Shown: positions 25,501-32,537, counted from the stretch's first letter. The stretch: 39,195 nt of DNA from Lachnospiraceae bacterium (GCA_031272185.1 JAISUG010000076.1:1-39195); one strand, 5' to 3'. Translations and numbers: made by a program. Notes: a model not told the origin generated them from the sequence alone.

Positions 25501-26105
25501 GCTGCGTTCCCCGGAAGCCCAATCCCATCGGCGCCTGCACCGCCCGAATCACCTGCCGCATCAGATCCGCCCGCCAAGCCTTGGAACCCATCCGAAACAT
25601 GGACCGCACCGAATGTAGCGCCGCCCGGTCCCGGCCTGCCCATGCCTTGAGCCAGGCCCCCGCCGCGCGCAGGACGGTTTGCGCCATCCATTGCCCCGAA
25701 CCCGCCCAAGGATCCCTGCACGCTGCCGATGACGCCGCCCGCACCGCCGGCGCCTCCCGGATGCATGGCTTCCCCCGGCAGCGCCTCCCCGTCAAAGAGG
25801 AAATCTATGAAATGCCGCACACATTTGCTCTTTTCCTGCTTCAGATCCGTTTCTGACAATGACAGCAGCGAAAGCAGCCTGTCCCGATCCGCCTTGACCT
25901 TTGCCCGCTGGAAGAAAAACACAGCCAGGTCCACCAGCATCTGCCTGTCTTTCGCCGGGTCCAGCGTCCTGGACCCACCGCGCCACCGGCACACCAGCGA
26001 AGGCACCACCCCCACACCCTGGCCGATCTCCTTGTCCGTCGCCCGCACAAGCTCCTTCAGGTACGTCAGCTTCTTGTCAAACCCCGCATACCCCGCTTTT
26101 CCCAT
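22584..26105 (-). CDS. HTH protein with C-terminal RyR domain
   Basis: A 1173-residue protein. The N-terminus (about 10-60) looks like a Cro/C1-type helix-turn-helix (TDKEIGQGVGVVPSLVCRWR). A Gly/Ala-rich linker follows, then a large unassigned region with alternating strands and helices (ICVYLSLEYSGLLQTQWGR, RFFYYSLLFYVKGAGVVIA). Next is a charged Lys/Glu/Ala stretch and a second Gly-rich linker. The end (about 1000-1173) has AKAIHEDYRRKELDKLRV, IANRKQAQAFPEKL and the RyR core LLSQNEHIRWMKERLSDGW with KIHPLLVDWDDLP. Bacterial RyR domains are predicted to bind nucleotide-derived signals and occur with TIR and SLOG proteins. The ATG at 26105 follows AAAGGGG by eight or nine bases; a GTG three codons earlier is possible. 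It is the first gene of the probable operon. Confidence 0.75.
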   Translation of the reverse strand: MGKAGYAGFDKKLTYLKELVRATDKEIGQGVGVVPSLVCRWRGGSRTLDPAKDRQMLVDLAVFFFQRAKVKADRDRLLSLLSLSETDLKQEKSKCVRHFIDFLFDGEALPGEAMHPGGAGGAGGVIGSVQGSLGGFGAMDGANRPARGGGLAQGMGRPGPGGATFGAVHVSDGFQGLAGGSDAAGDSGGAGADGIGLPGNAAPQGGGPALGGMDAPPGAGAYGASTNYAGGAFLGQQGVLDALDVLVSGVGGSPRTGQGDDGGEICVYLSLEYSGLLQTQWGRTLWETLYRCNGNRAVRVVFDAWSDTEKVTGTLRLLLPYIQRGILRLHMIKSTQRFFYYSLLFYVKGAGVVIATEPAGGMGECVSILVRSKDYVHGMGGVLSGFDKMTKAVTHGVDAGGGKEETAYFGKLLALPEELSMAFAGLNVLYFDEAGFRKLCAHNHIKESQRSYRTAKFLEDRAGFEAFLDNAPLREVCCLPALDAMLGMGELTVPGLSYFPGPVKVNDEILLGWLEGMMSSLRRHDNLQVSLLRDMPPVPWALWTTHDGPGPKGAAGTAIGGNAGIAPVGKGIADEGTGGVQDAFFIKGDRFVLMYSLGAYPAKITYSDTWKLVYEYMRIFDEMMRDGDVIDEKEAVLRALRIRADRLAVRIRKAGMAGAVEGIGGQGQDAAGKATEGSTERAGEEAGAGDKAEIEEMIEAEKEAGDEKEAKTSKGEAAAKGEAAAKGEEATKEAGDEDRDDIEEKTSDPKRVFDIAYAYVMDGEGVIGGGRDAADANSMYGPGFSATNKTAATDAMGAGTNKSGAYILNRQGPGETGYILRRARLLRKLLSEKCGIGDRDDLVDGDGLAGADALGWHGSDGATGDVGDGADYAGRGLAAGSLPIATDLLWAFLLVPEYRQGAASMEAIVAHCNPAGAGAQEKPAPDRLVREGQTAGRETDAGQNRQDGGHHVLRQGSPTGRETGASPNGARQAKGRLTQESLPGREFLAQHVDADAFLRLAGRTKRLERSLEELAKAIHEDYRRKELDKLRVLSGGDQKVTEPAPMPPGFAQAWEELPETAKIANRKQAQAFPEKLAMVGCSFDAGDTPFPSVESFTDDEVELLSQNEHIRWMKERLSDGWTYGPVRDNAQKIHPLLVDWDDLPDAEREKDVNAVVNMIPLLESIGLRVYRMV
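23208..23302. repeat. Private repeat pair inside the RyR gene (72 bp apart)
   Basis: Copies of about 23 bp at 23208-23230 and 23280-23302 (core CAGTCTCGCG) encode GRETGA and GRETDA in the linker before the RyR region. Confidence 0.7.
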
Positions 26106-26243
26106 CGTCTGCACCCCTTTTTCAACCGTCCGCAGCTTACTATGTCATACTTTAAATTATCCCGGCTGGAAAATCAATGGGAAAATTCAGATCCTTCCGG
26201 TGTCACAGCTAACAGATTTTTCTGAACATGCTCAATTTCTTGG

Positions 26244-26272
26244 TTGACAATCCGGGATTTTCATATTATACT
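26244..26272 (+). promoter_or_regulatory. Consensus sigma-A promoter of the tRNA cluster
   Basis: TTGACA (26244-26249), exactly 17 bases, then TATACT (26267-26272), pointing right. The first tRNA starts about 90 bp downstream. The near-perfect boxes and AT-rich spacer suit a stable-RNA promoter. The RyR gene begins divergently at 26105. Confidence 0.85.
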
Positions 26273-26368
26273 ATGTCTTGCCCGTTTGCAGGAGCGCCCT
26301 TTGGGGCGGCAAAGGGTGCCTATGCCGGATGAAACACGGACCGGCAAGCAGTTTCCCGGTATCACTGT

Positions 26369-26442
26369 CGAAGCGTGGCTCAGTTTGGTAGAGCGCTGCG
26401 TTCGGGACGCAGAGGTCGCAAGTTCAAATCTTGTCGCTTCGA
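26369..26442 (+). tRNA. tRNA-Pro (anticodon CGG)
   Basis: The acceptor stem CGAAGCG (26369-26375) pairs with CGCTTCG (26435-26441), discriminator A. The anticodon stem CTGCG/CGCAG closes the loop TTCGGGA, giving CGG. The T-arm is GCAAG-TTCAAAT-CTTGT. CCA is not encoded. A tandem GGTGTCAAA pair follows directly at 26445-26465. Confidence 0.93.
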
Positions 26443-26492
26443 TTTGGTGTCAAATTGGTGTCAAAGCGAATGTATTGTCAACGGTTTTGCAA

Positions 26493-26564
26493 GGCCTATT
26501 GGTCAAGCGGCTAAGACGCCGCCCTCTCACGGCGGAAACCCGGGTTCGATTCCCGGATAGGTCA
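26493..26564 (+). tRNA. tRNA-Glu (anticodon CTC)
   Basis: The acceptor stem GGCCTAT (26493-26499) pairs with ATAGGTC, discriminator A at 26564. The anticodon stem CCGCC/GGCGG closes the loop CTCTCAC, giving CTC. The T-arm is CCGGG-TTCGATT-CCCGG. The second tRNA of the cluster. Confidence 0.93.
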
Positions 26565-26624
26565 GCGGATGCTTTGGAGAACTCCAGGGCATTTTTGATG
26601 ATAACACATCGGTTATGGTTGGGC

Positions 26625-26726
26625 GTCAGCAGGCATCCGTACCCTGATTGATCGACATACGGCGACAAGCTGCTGTTGCTGTTCAAGTATGGTGTCAGCG
26701 GGCATCCATACCCTGATTGATCAACA
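26625..26726. repeat. Private direct-repeat pair between tRNA genes (69 bp apart)
   Basis: Copies of 33 bp at 26625-26657 and 26694-26726 share GCATCC.TACCCTGATTGATC with three mismatches. They fill the spacer between tRNA-Glu and tRNA-Thr; the second copy ends just before the tRNA-Thr acceptor stem. Confidence 0.88.
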
Positions 26727-26727
26727 C

Positions 26728-26800
26728 GCTTCCGTGGCACAGCTGGTAGTGCAACGCATTCGTAATGCGTGGGTCGCCGGTTCGAATCCGGCCGGGAGCT
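26728..26800 (+). tRNA. tRNA-Thr (anticodon CGT)
   Basis: The acceptor stem GCTTCCG (26728-26734) pairs with CGGGAGC (26793-26799, one G-U pair), discriminator T. The anticodon stem ACGCA/TGCGT closes the loop TTCGTAA, giving CGT. The T-arm is CCGG-TTCGAAT-CCGG. Last tRNA before the terminator. Confidence 0.93.
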
Positions 26801-26802
26801 CG

Positions 26803-26850
26803 AAAAACCCCAGGAATATAGCCATTCCCGGGGTTTTCTCTTTTTCAAAA
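26803..26850 (+). terminator. Rho-independent terminator of the tRNA cluster
   Basis: AAAACCCCAGGAAT and ATTCCCGGGGTTTT form a 13-14 bp stem with one mismatch around a short loop, followed by CTCTTTTTC. It lies directly after tRNA-Thr. Confidence 0.88.
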
Positions 26851-26969
26851 TCATTTCCAATTTCGCTTTTGGGGACAATTTGGGGACATTTTTTTTGGCA
26901 ACGGTTTTGACATCAGCGTCCATTGCCCATTTTCCCGGGGTTTATATGGGGTGTGCCTATAAGTGGTTG

Positions 26970-28385
26970 TCACTCCCCAAACAGATCATCCATGGTGATC
27001 ACAGCCTGGAGTTCAGCGCTGTACTCGTTCTCCAGCACCCCATAGGTCGTCACCAATACCTGGTGCAGGGCTTTCCTGGTTTGGGTTTCAGCGGCGAAAA
27101 CAGCCCTTTTCTGTCGTAGTTTACCGCTGTAGTCCTTCGCCAAATAGTATTCCTTGTCCGAAAACTTCATTTCGCAGAGATCTACCACATGATCAGCGCG
27201 ATCGATGACCAAGTCTATCTGCACCCCATGCGGCTGCGCCTTTCCTTCGCTGCGCCATGAGCACACAGATGTCCTGATATGGCTGATGCCAAGGGCTTCT
27301 TTCAACTGCCGGGTATGTGCCAGGCAAACCCGCTCAAATGCGAATCCGCACCATGCGCTGCGGACGGGCGACTCCGCCAGTTCGCTCCAGTAATGTGGGT
27401 TGTCTTTGTTCCCGGCCATGTGGGTCAGGTAAAACAACGAAAAAAAGTCCGTCAGTTGATATATCGCCCCTTTTTTACCTGACCCGAAAGGTTTGAATTT
27501 TTGGATAAACCCGCTTAACTCCAAGTCCGTCAGGATTTTAGTCAACCCGCCGCCATCCTCTTTCTTTTGTTTATTGAGGATGTCCATCCGGCTAAGACCC
27601 TGCCTTTTCTCGGCCAGGATGCGTATAATCTCGATGTACTTTGCTTCCTTGTTGAAAATCGAAGCAAACAATCTGTCGAACTCGCCCGTCAACTCCCCGC
27701 CGGTTTGATAGCACAGCCGGTCTACGTTTGCTGCCAGGCTCCCTTTGGCAGCCAAGCTCAGGTAATATGGGATCCCACCGAAGATCATGTACCACTCCAC
27801 GATTTGGTATCTGCTAAGCAGGATGTTCGCCTGCTTGAAATAGGCCTCGCACTCTGCCAACGAAAATGGGGCCAGCCAAAGCTGATGCGTCACCCTCCCG
27901 TACAACCCCCCCTTGTTTTGGATCAGCTTTTCGGTGATCCATGTGGTAGCAGACCCACAGCCGATGAGCATGATGTCATCCCTGCCGGAAGCCCAGCCAT
28001 TCCAAAAGTGTTCCAGTGCCCGCAGGAACTCTGATTTGTGCGTTTCCATCCAGGACAATTCATCCAGAAAAACAATCTTTCTTTTGGCATGCGGCAATGA
28101 TTCCAGCAAATCCCGCAGATCCTCAAACGCCTCAAACCAATCTGACGGGATGCGATCTTTTCCACCGTGCCGCAAAATAGCGCGGCTAAAACCACGAAGC
28201 AGTTCTTCCTTGTCGGAATTCGCAATGCCGGTAAACTGGAAGTCGAAATCTTCTCCGAATACCCTGCGGATGAGGAATGTTTTTCCAATACGCCGCCTGC
28301 CATAAACCACGACAAATTCAGGACGGCCAGAGTTTGCATAGTCCAAAAGTGCCTGCCGTTCAGCTTTTCGGCCGATGATATCCAT
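26970..28385 (-). CDS. AAA ATPase (ATPase_2/DUF234 type) with nuclease-like C-terminus
   Basis: A 471-residue protein. Walker A is GRRRIGKT (29-36) and Walker B is KIVFLDE (103-109), followed by a sensor-like LIGCGSATTW. A winged-helix part follows (LSRMDILNKQKKEDGG). The C-terminal domain has QIDLVIDRADHVVDLCEMKF, which fits a PD-(D/E)xK nuclease core (D then ExK). Such ATPases are widespread, often mobile, and of unclear function. The gene is markedly AT-richer than its neighbours and its codon use differs, suggesting transfer. The start at 28385 follows GCGAGGTGCGTT; the frame extends eight codons further. A sigma-A promoter and two inverted repeats lie upstream. Confidence 0.85.
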   Translation of the reverse strand: MDIIGRKAERQALLDYANSGRPEFVVVYGRRRIGKTFLIRRVFGEDFDFQFTGIANSDKEELLRGFSRAILRHGGKDRIPSDWFEAFEDLRDLLESLPHAKRKIVFLDELSWMETHKSEFLRALEHFWNGWASGRDDIMLIGCGSATTWITEKLIQNKGGLYGRVTHQLWLAPFSLAECEAYFKQANILLSRYQIVEWYMIFGGIPYYLSLAAKGSLAANVDRLCYQTGGELTGEFDRLFASIFNKEAKYIEIIRILAEKRQGLSRMDILNKQKKEDGGGLTKILTDLELSGFIQKFKPFGSGKKGAIYQLTDFFSLFYLTHMAGNKDNPHYWSELAESPVRSAWCGFAFERVCLAHTRQLKEALGISHIRTSVCSWRSEGKAQPHGVQIDLVIDRADHVVDLCEMKFSDKEYYLAKDYSGKLRQKRAVFAAETQTRKALHQVLVTTYGVLENEYSAELQAVITMDDLFGE

Positions 28386-28418
28386 AACGCACCTCGCTCG
28401 GCGTATCAAATATTTGTC

Positions 28419-28451
28419 TGCGGAATATTGATTTTATCTACAGATTCCGCA
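28419..28451. promoter_or_regulatory. Inverted repeat between the ATPase promoter and start codon
   Basis: TGCGGAAT (28419-28426) and ATTCCGCA (28444-28451) are perfect inverted complements with 17 bases between. It lies between the predicted transcription start (about 28471) and the ATG at 28385, so it could be an operator or an mRNA hairpin. Confidence 0.6.
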
Positions 28452-28477
28452 TGACAATAATTAATTATGATACACAG

Positions 28478-28506
28478 ATAATATCCGATATATCCTTAAT
28501 TGTCAA
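28478..28506 (-). promoter_or_regulatory. Consensus sigma-A promoter of the ATPase gene
   Basis: On the minus strand TTGACA (28506-28501), exactly 17 bases, then TATTAT (28483-28478). Both boxes are strong. It lies between the two TGCGGAAT inverted repeats. Confidence 0.82.
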
Positions 28507-28549
28507 GGCATTTACGATATTTTGTATTTTGTTCCAACAATTTTTGCCT

Positions 28550-28582
28550 TGCGGAATCTCATGAAAAATGGCAGATTCCGCA
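28550..28582. promoter_or_regulatory. Second TGCGGAATCT inverted repeat upstream of the ATPase promoter
   Basis: TGCGGAATCT (28550-28559) and AGATTCCGCA (28573-28582) are perfect inverted complements with 13 bases between. It shares its arms with the repeat at 28419. The two flank the promoter, as expected for paired binding sites of one regulator. The rest of the 394-bp gap is AT-rich and ends with repeat copy E. Confidence 0.6.
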
Positions 28583-28681
28583 GTGTAATATCTTTCTGCG
28601 CCCGCCTGGACGGCCCTCATTTTCCCCAAATCTTTTTTGGAACTACACAATTTCCACAAATATTTGGGCTATACTCAAGCC

Positions 28682-28755
28682 ATGGCCCAACCAACTACAT
28701 AATGTGCGTTCAACCATAGTCTCAACTTTGCGCAAGGTTTAGTCGGCGGAGCAAT
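28682..28755 (+). repeat. Dispersed 74-bp palindromic repeat, copy E
   Basis: Same orientation as copies A and B. The right part TTTGCGCAAGGTTTAGTCGG followed by CGGAGCAAT is well kept; the left end is more diverged (GGCCCAACCAACTACATAATG). It ends 24 bp before the ATG of the HMA/SafE gene. Confidence 0.8.
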
Positions 28756-28779
28756 ATAACAGCATGCCATGGGAGGCAC

Positions 28780-31515
28780 ATGGAACCGGTTATCCGCATC
28801 AACAGATTTCAGATTTCAGGCATGACCTGCACCGGGTGCGAGACCCGCATCGAGCGGGGGCTTAGATCCACCCCCGGCGTACGTGAAGCGGTGGTCAGCT
28901 ATCAGACGGGCGTCGCCGTGGTCACCTATGACAGCGCTGCCATCAGCCAGGGGGCCATCGAGCAAGTCATCGAGGGTCTGGGGTACCATGTCCAAAAAAC
29001 CGGCGAACGGCCCCGGATGGGCGTCGACCGCATAATCGGTTTCATACTCATCATCATTTCACTGTATATCATCCTGGACCAGTTGGGGCTGTTCGCCCTG
29101 ATGGCCCCAGGCCGGCTGGCTGATGCCGGGATGGGCTACGGGATGCTCTTCGTGCTGGGGCTTATCACCTCCGTGCACTGTATCGCCATGTGCGGCGGGC
29201 TGAACCTGTCCCAATGCCTGCCCCGGGATGCTGCGGCTGCCAATGGGCGCACCACTGCCCCTGCTATCCCAACTTCCCCGGCTGCCCAGGCTGCCCAGGC
29301 CGCCACGGCCGCTCCGGCTGCCCAGGCCGCTCCGGCTGCCCAGGCCGCCACGGCTGGCCCTGCCTCCCCTGCTACCTCAACTTCCCCGGCTGCCAAGGCT
29401 GCCCAGGCTGCCAAGGCTGCCCAGGCCGCCACGGCCGCCACGGCCGCCACGACCGCCACGGCTGCCCCGGTTGCCCCGGTTGCCCACACCCTCGCTCCGG
29501 CCATCCTCTACAATGCGGGCCGTGTCATTTCCTACACCGCGGTGGGTTTCATCGTGGGTGCCCTGGGTTCCGTGGTGACATTTTCCGGTTTCGCCCAGGG
29601 GGCGCTCAAACTCCTGGCAGGCGTGTTCATGGTCTTGATGGGCATAAACATGCTGGGTATCTTCCCGGCGTTGCGCCGTTTCGCCCCCCGCCTGCCCGGG
29701 CCGCTTGCGAAGAAACTGCGCTCACTGGCAGGCACATCGCCGAAACGCGATGTTTCGGCCCAAACAGCGCAAACTGACACCCCCACACCCATCACATTGC
29801 ACAAAGGCCCATTGGTCATCGGCTTGCTCAATGGGCTCATGCCCTGCGGGCCCCTCCAGGCCATGCAGCTGTACGCCCTATCCACAGGCAGCCCCATCAG
29901 GGGCGCATTGTCCATGTTCCTCTTCGCCATGGGAACCGTGCCGCTCATGTTCGCGCTCGGCGCGGCCGGCTCCATGTTAGGCCGCAGGTTCACCCGCAGG
30001 GTCATGACTGCGGGCGCGGTGCTGGTGGTGGTGCTGGGGCTCTCCATGCTTAGCCAGGGCGCCGCATTGGCAGGTATATCCCCGGGCTCTATCCTGTCCG
30101 GCACCGGCAGGTTATTTGCGCCAGACAATCCCCCAAGCGATGGCTCCGGTACCAACGGCGCACTTGTCCCGGGATCCGAGGACGCCTCGGCGGCAAATAC
30201 GGCCGGCCCCAGTGGCTACTATACAAACGGTGCAGATGCCGGCGCCGGCGGCGGGGCAAACGGGTCATATGCCAATGGGCCCACATACGAGGGATCGGAC
30301 GGCTACGCCATCGACGCCTCCATCCCGGGTACCGACGCCATCTATCAGGACGGCGTACAGGTGGTTTACTCCGCGCTCAAATCCGGGCGCTACCCGGCTA
30401 TAAAGGTCATGTCCGGCGTGCCGGTGCGTTGGGTCATAGATGCGCCCCAGGGTACCGTCAACGGTTGCAACAGGACCATGTACATCCCCGAATACGACCT
30501 GGAATACACTTTCAAAACCGGTGAAAACACCATCGAATTCACACCCGGTCGGACCGGCAAGATGTCCTACAGCTGCTGGATGGGGATGATACGCAGCTCC
30601 ATCACGGTGGTGGAGTACGATGCGGCGTCCCTCCAGGCCATCGCCGATGCCGTCTCCACCACCAGAACCCAGGCGCAGTCCACGGCAACTGCGGACAGCG
30701 CCCCGGGCAAAGCCACAGCAAGCCCTGATGCGGCGAATGCCGCATCCACGAAAGATCCCACTTCCGCAGGCAGCGTCCCCGACGAAAAAGCAGTATCGGA
30801 AACCGGCAACGTCCCCGACGAGAACACCGTGCCGGAACCCGGTTACGACCCCGGCAAATATACGAACCCATACCGGGCAGGGGAGAGCAACGACCGGTAT
30901 GCGGCGGGAAACTCGAAAAGCGACGCGGCCGCCCCCGAATCGGACGGTGGCCAGAACCCTGCCGGCCCTGAATCCGGAACCGTACAGGCCGAGGGCCAGG
31001 CTGCCCCGTCCGGCGGCGGCGCAGCCGGGTATGCAGACGGCGAGATACCCCCGCCCACCCCCGCAGGCGTCGCCATCCCTACCGGGGAGATCGGCGTGGC
31101 GCAGGTCAAGACAGAAGACTACTATGGCCAGACACTGGTCTACCAGGAAGTGGCCGTGCAGCTGACAGACGAAGGCTTTTCCCCGGCCATCGTGGTGGTC
31201 AGGGAGGGGATGGAGGTCATGTGGGTCATCCACAACCTTTCGACCGGCGAGGCCAACCAAACCGTACTGGTGCCCGCATACCAGACGGCATTGGAACTGC
31301 AACCCCTGGAAAACGCATACAGCCTCTACCCGGAGAGGGATTTCGAGTTCTCCAACTCCGACAACACCTCCTACGGGTACATGAAAGTGGTGGATGATTT
31401 GGGCAGCATAGACGAAGCCGCCATCCGCACGGAAGTGGCGCAGTTCGAAACGCTGATCTACCCTGAGGAATACTTCCTGGACAGCTGCTGCGTGACCGGG
31501 GATGATTCCTCGTGA
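28780..31515 (+). CDS. HMA / SafE-type membrane / double cupredoxin-like protein
   Basis: A 911-residue membrane protein. Residues 6-70 are a heavy-metal-associated domain with GMTCTGC (Cys17, Cys20). The membrane part begins at about 84-106 and has the DsbD_2/SafE-type signature GLITSVHCIAMCGG (127-140), then, after an interrupting linker, LLNGLMPCGPLQAMQLYAL. The linker (about 157-245) is Ala/Gln/Pro-rich and encoded by 9-12 bp repeats. The C-terminal half has two cupredoxin-like segments (about 530-620 with NGCNRTMYIPEYDLEY and MSYSCWMGMI; about 790-880 with FSPAIVVVREGMEVMWVI), separated by another low-complexity linker. The parts point to copper or other metal binding and transfer across the membrane. 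The ATG has GGGAGG only three bases upstream. The DUF2318 gene follows. Confidence 0.82.
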   Translation: MEPVIRINRFQISGMTCTGCETRIERGLRSTPGVREAVVSYQTGVAVVTYDSAAISQGAIEQVIEGLGYHVQKTGERPRMGVDRIIGFILIIISLYIILDQLGLFALMAPGRLADAGMGYGMLFVLGLITSVHCIAMCGGLNLSQCLPRDAAAANGRTTAPAIPTSPAAQAAQAATAAPAAQAAPAAQAATAGPASPATSTSPAAKAAQAAKAAQAATAATAATTATAAPVAPVAHTLAPAILYNAGRVISYTAVGFIVGALGSVVTFSGFAQGALKLLAGVFMVLMGINMLGIFPALRRFAPRLPGPLAKKLRSLAGTSPKRDVSAQTAQTDTPTPITLHKGPLVIGLLNGLMPCGPLQAMQLYALSTGSPIRGALSMFLFAMGTVPLMFALGAAGSMLGRRFTRRVMTAGAVLVVVLGLSMLSQGAALAGISPGSILSGTGRLFAPDNPPSDGSGTNGALVPGSEDASAANTAGPSGYYTNGADAGAGGGANGSYANGPTYEGSDGYAIDASIPGTDAIYQDGVQVVYSALKSGRYPAIKVMSGVPVRWVIDAPQGTVNGCNRTMYIPEYDLEYTFKTGENTIEFTPGRTGKMSYSCWMGMIRSSITVVEYDAASLQAIADAVSTTRTQAQSTATADSAPGKATASPDAANAASTKDPTSAGSVPDEKAVSETGNVPDENTVPEPGYDPGKYTNPYRAGESNDRYAAGNSKSDAAAPESDGGQNPAGPESGTVQAEGQAAPSGGGAAGYADGEIPPPTPAGVAIPTGEIGVAQVKTEDYYGQTLVYQEVAVQLTDEGFSPAIVVVREGMEVMWVIHNLSTGEANQTVLVPAYQTALELQPLENAYSLYPERDFEFSNSDNTSYGYMKVVDDLGSIDEAAIRTEVAQFETLIYPEEYFLDSCCVTGDDSS

Positions 31516-31655
31516 GATGTCCCCCGCAGGGGAGCAGGCAGCGGCTCCTCACACGCAGCGCACCGGCTCAACTCGTGAGCACGCAAACGGAGACGACCCG
31601 TATGCGGCCCGTTTTCTCGGCTGCGTCAGATGCGACATCAGAAAGGAATACCATT

Positions 31656-32537
31656 ATGTCCAAGCCAAAGAAAAACCAAGGCAAACGAGCCGGCAACCCC
31701 GTTTCCCCAGCCGGCCCATACAATCCCCATGGGAACGGCAACCCCACGAAGCGCCCGCCGGCCACATCCTCCGACAGGGCGTCCTGGCAGGCACCCGATT
31801 CCACTGCCCAGAAACGCCCCGTCGCGCTCTACGCATTGGCCGCGGCGCTGGCCATCGCGGCGGTGGGCGTGTACGTGCTGCGCAACGCGGGTGCGGTCGA
31901 ACCGGCCACAGGCTCTGCCAAGGGCACATCTGCCACATTCGCAGACGCAGACGCAGACGCAAACACAAACGCAGATGCCGCATCCGGCGTGGGCGCTACC
32001 GCCCCCGGCCCGTCCGGCGGATCAGCCGCCAACGGCACCGCTGCCGTAACCACCCCCGCAGCGCAAGCACCCGGCATCGTGGTCACCGGTGATGCCTCCA
32101 ACCCCGCAGCGCAAGCACCGGGCAGCGCGACCACCACCGATACCTCCACCCCCGCCCTCTTCACGGACACCGACATCGTCATCCCGCTGTCCGGGGTCAG
32201 CGAGACCGCCACATTCTACCCCGCCGAGGTCGGCGGCACCAGACTGGAGGTGCTGGCGGTGAAAGCCCCGGACGGCACGGTGCGCACCGCATTCAACACC
32301 TGCCAGGTGTGCTACGACTCCGGCAGGGGCTATTACAAACAGTCCGGCGACGTGCTGGTGTGCCAGAACTGCGGCAACCGTTTCAAGATGTCCCAGGTGG
32401 AGGTGCTCTCCGGCGGCTGCAACCCCGTGCCCATATTTGCGGAAAACAAAACAGTGGATGATGACAACATCACCATCCACCTAAGCTACCTCCAGGAAGC
32501 CACCAGGATATTCGCGAACTGGCGCGGGGAGTACTGA
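31656..32537 (+). CDS. DUF2318 membrane-anchored metal-binding protein
   Basis: A 293-residue protein. A basic N-terminus and one membrane helix (about 56-76) anchor it, with the rest probably outside. A low-complexity linker (80-165, including a PAAQAPG repeat) leads to a C-terminal DUF2318 domain: FNTCQVCYDSGRGYY, VCQNCGNRF and GGCNPVPI. Cysteines 216, 219, 236, 239 and 255 are likely metal or Fe-S ligands. DUF2318 proteins are found with iron or copper transport genes. The start is the ATG after GAAAGGAATACCATT; the open frame before it overlaps the preceding stop. It lies 140 bp after the HMA/SafE gene on the same strand and probably works with it. Confidence 0.82.
   Translation: MSKPKKNQGKRAGNPVSPAGPYNPHGNGNPTKRPPATSSDRASWQAPDSTAQKRPVALYALAAALAIAAVGVYVLRNAGAVEPATGSAKGTSATFADADADANTNADAASGVGATAPGPSGGSAANGTAAVTTPAAQAPGIVVTGDASNPAAQAPGSATTTDTSTPALFTDTDIVIPLSGVSETATFYPAEVGGTRLEVLAVKAPDGTVRTAFNTCQVCYDSGRGYYKQSGDVLVCQNCGNRFKMSQVEVLSGGCNPVPIFAENKTVDDDNITIHLSYLQEATRIFANWRGEY

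Noticed and set aside
18198-26105. Calling the TIR-SLOG-RyR locus a Thoeris system
   Set aside because: Thoeris ThsA carries SIR2 or membrane segments fused to SLOG; here SLOG is a stand-alone protein and the TIR protein has a membrane helix and propeller. Only the domain logic is shared.
26450-26923. Minus-strand frame of 157 codons across the tRNA genes
   Set aside because: Part of it (RPDSNRRPTHYECVALP) is the typical translation of the antisense strand of a tRNA gene; it spans two tRNAs and the terminator.
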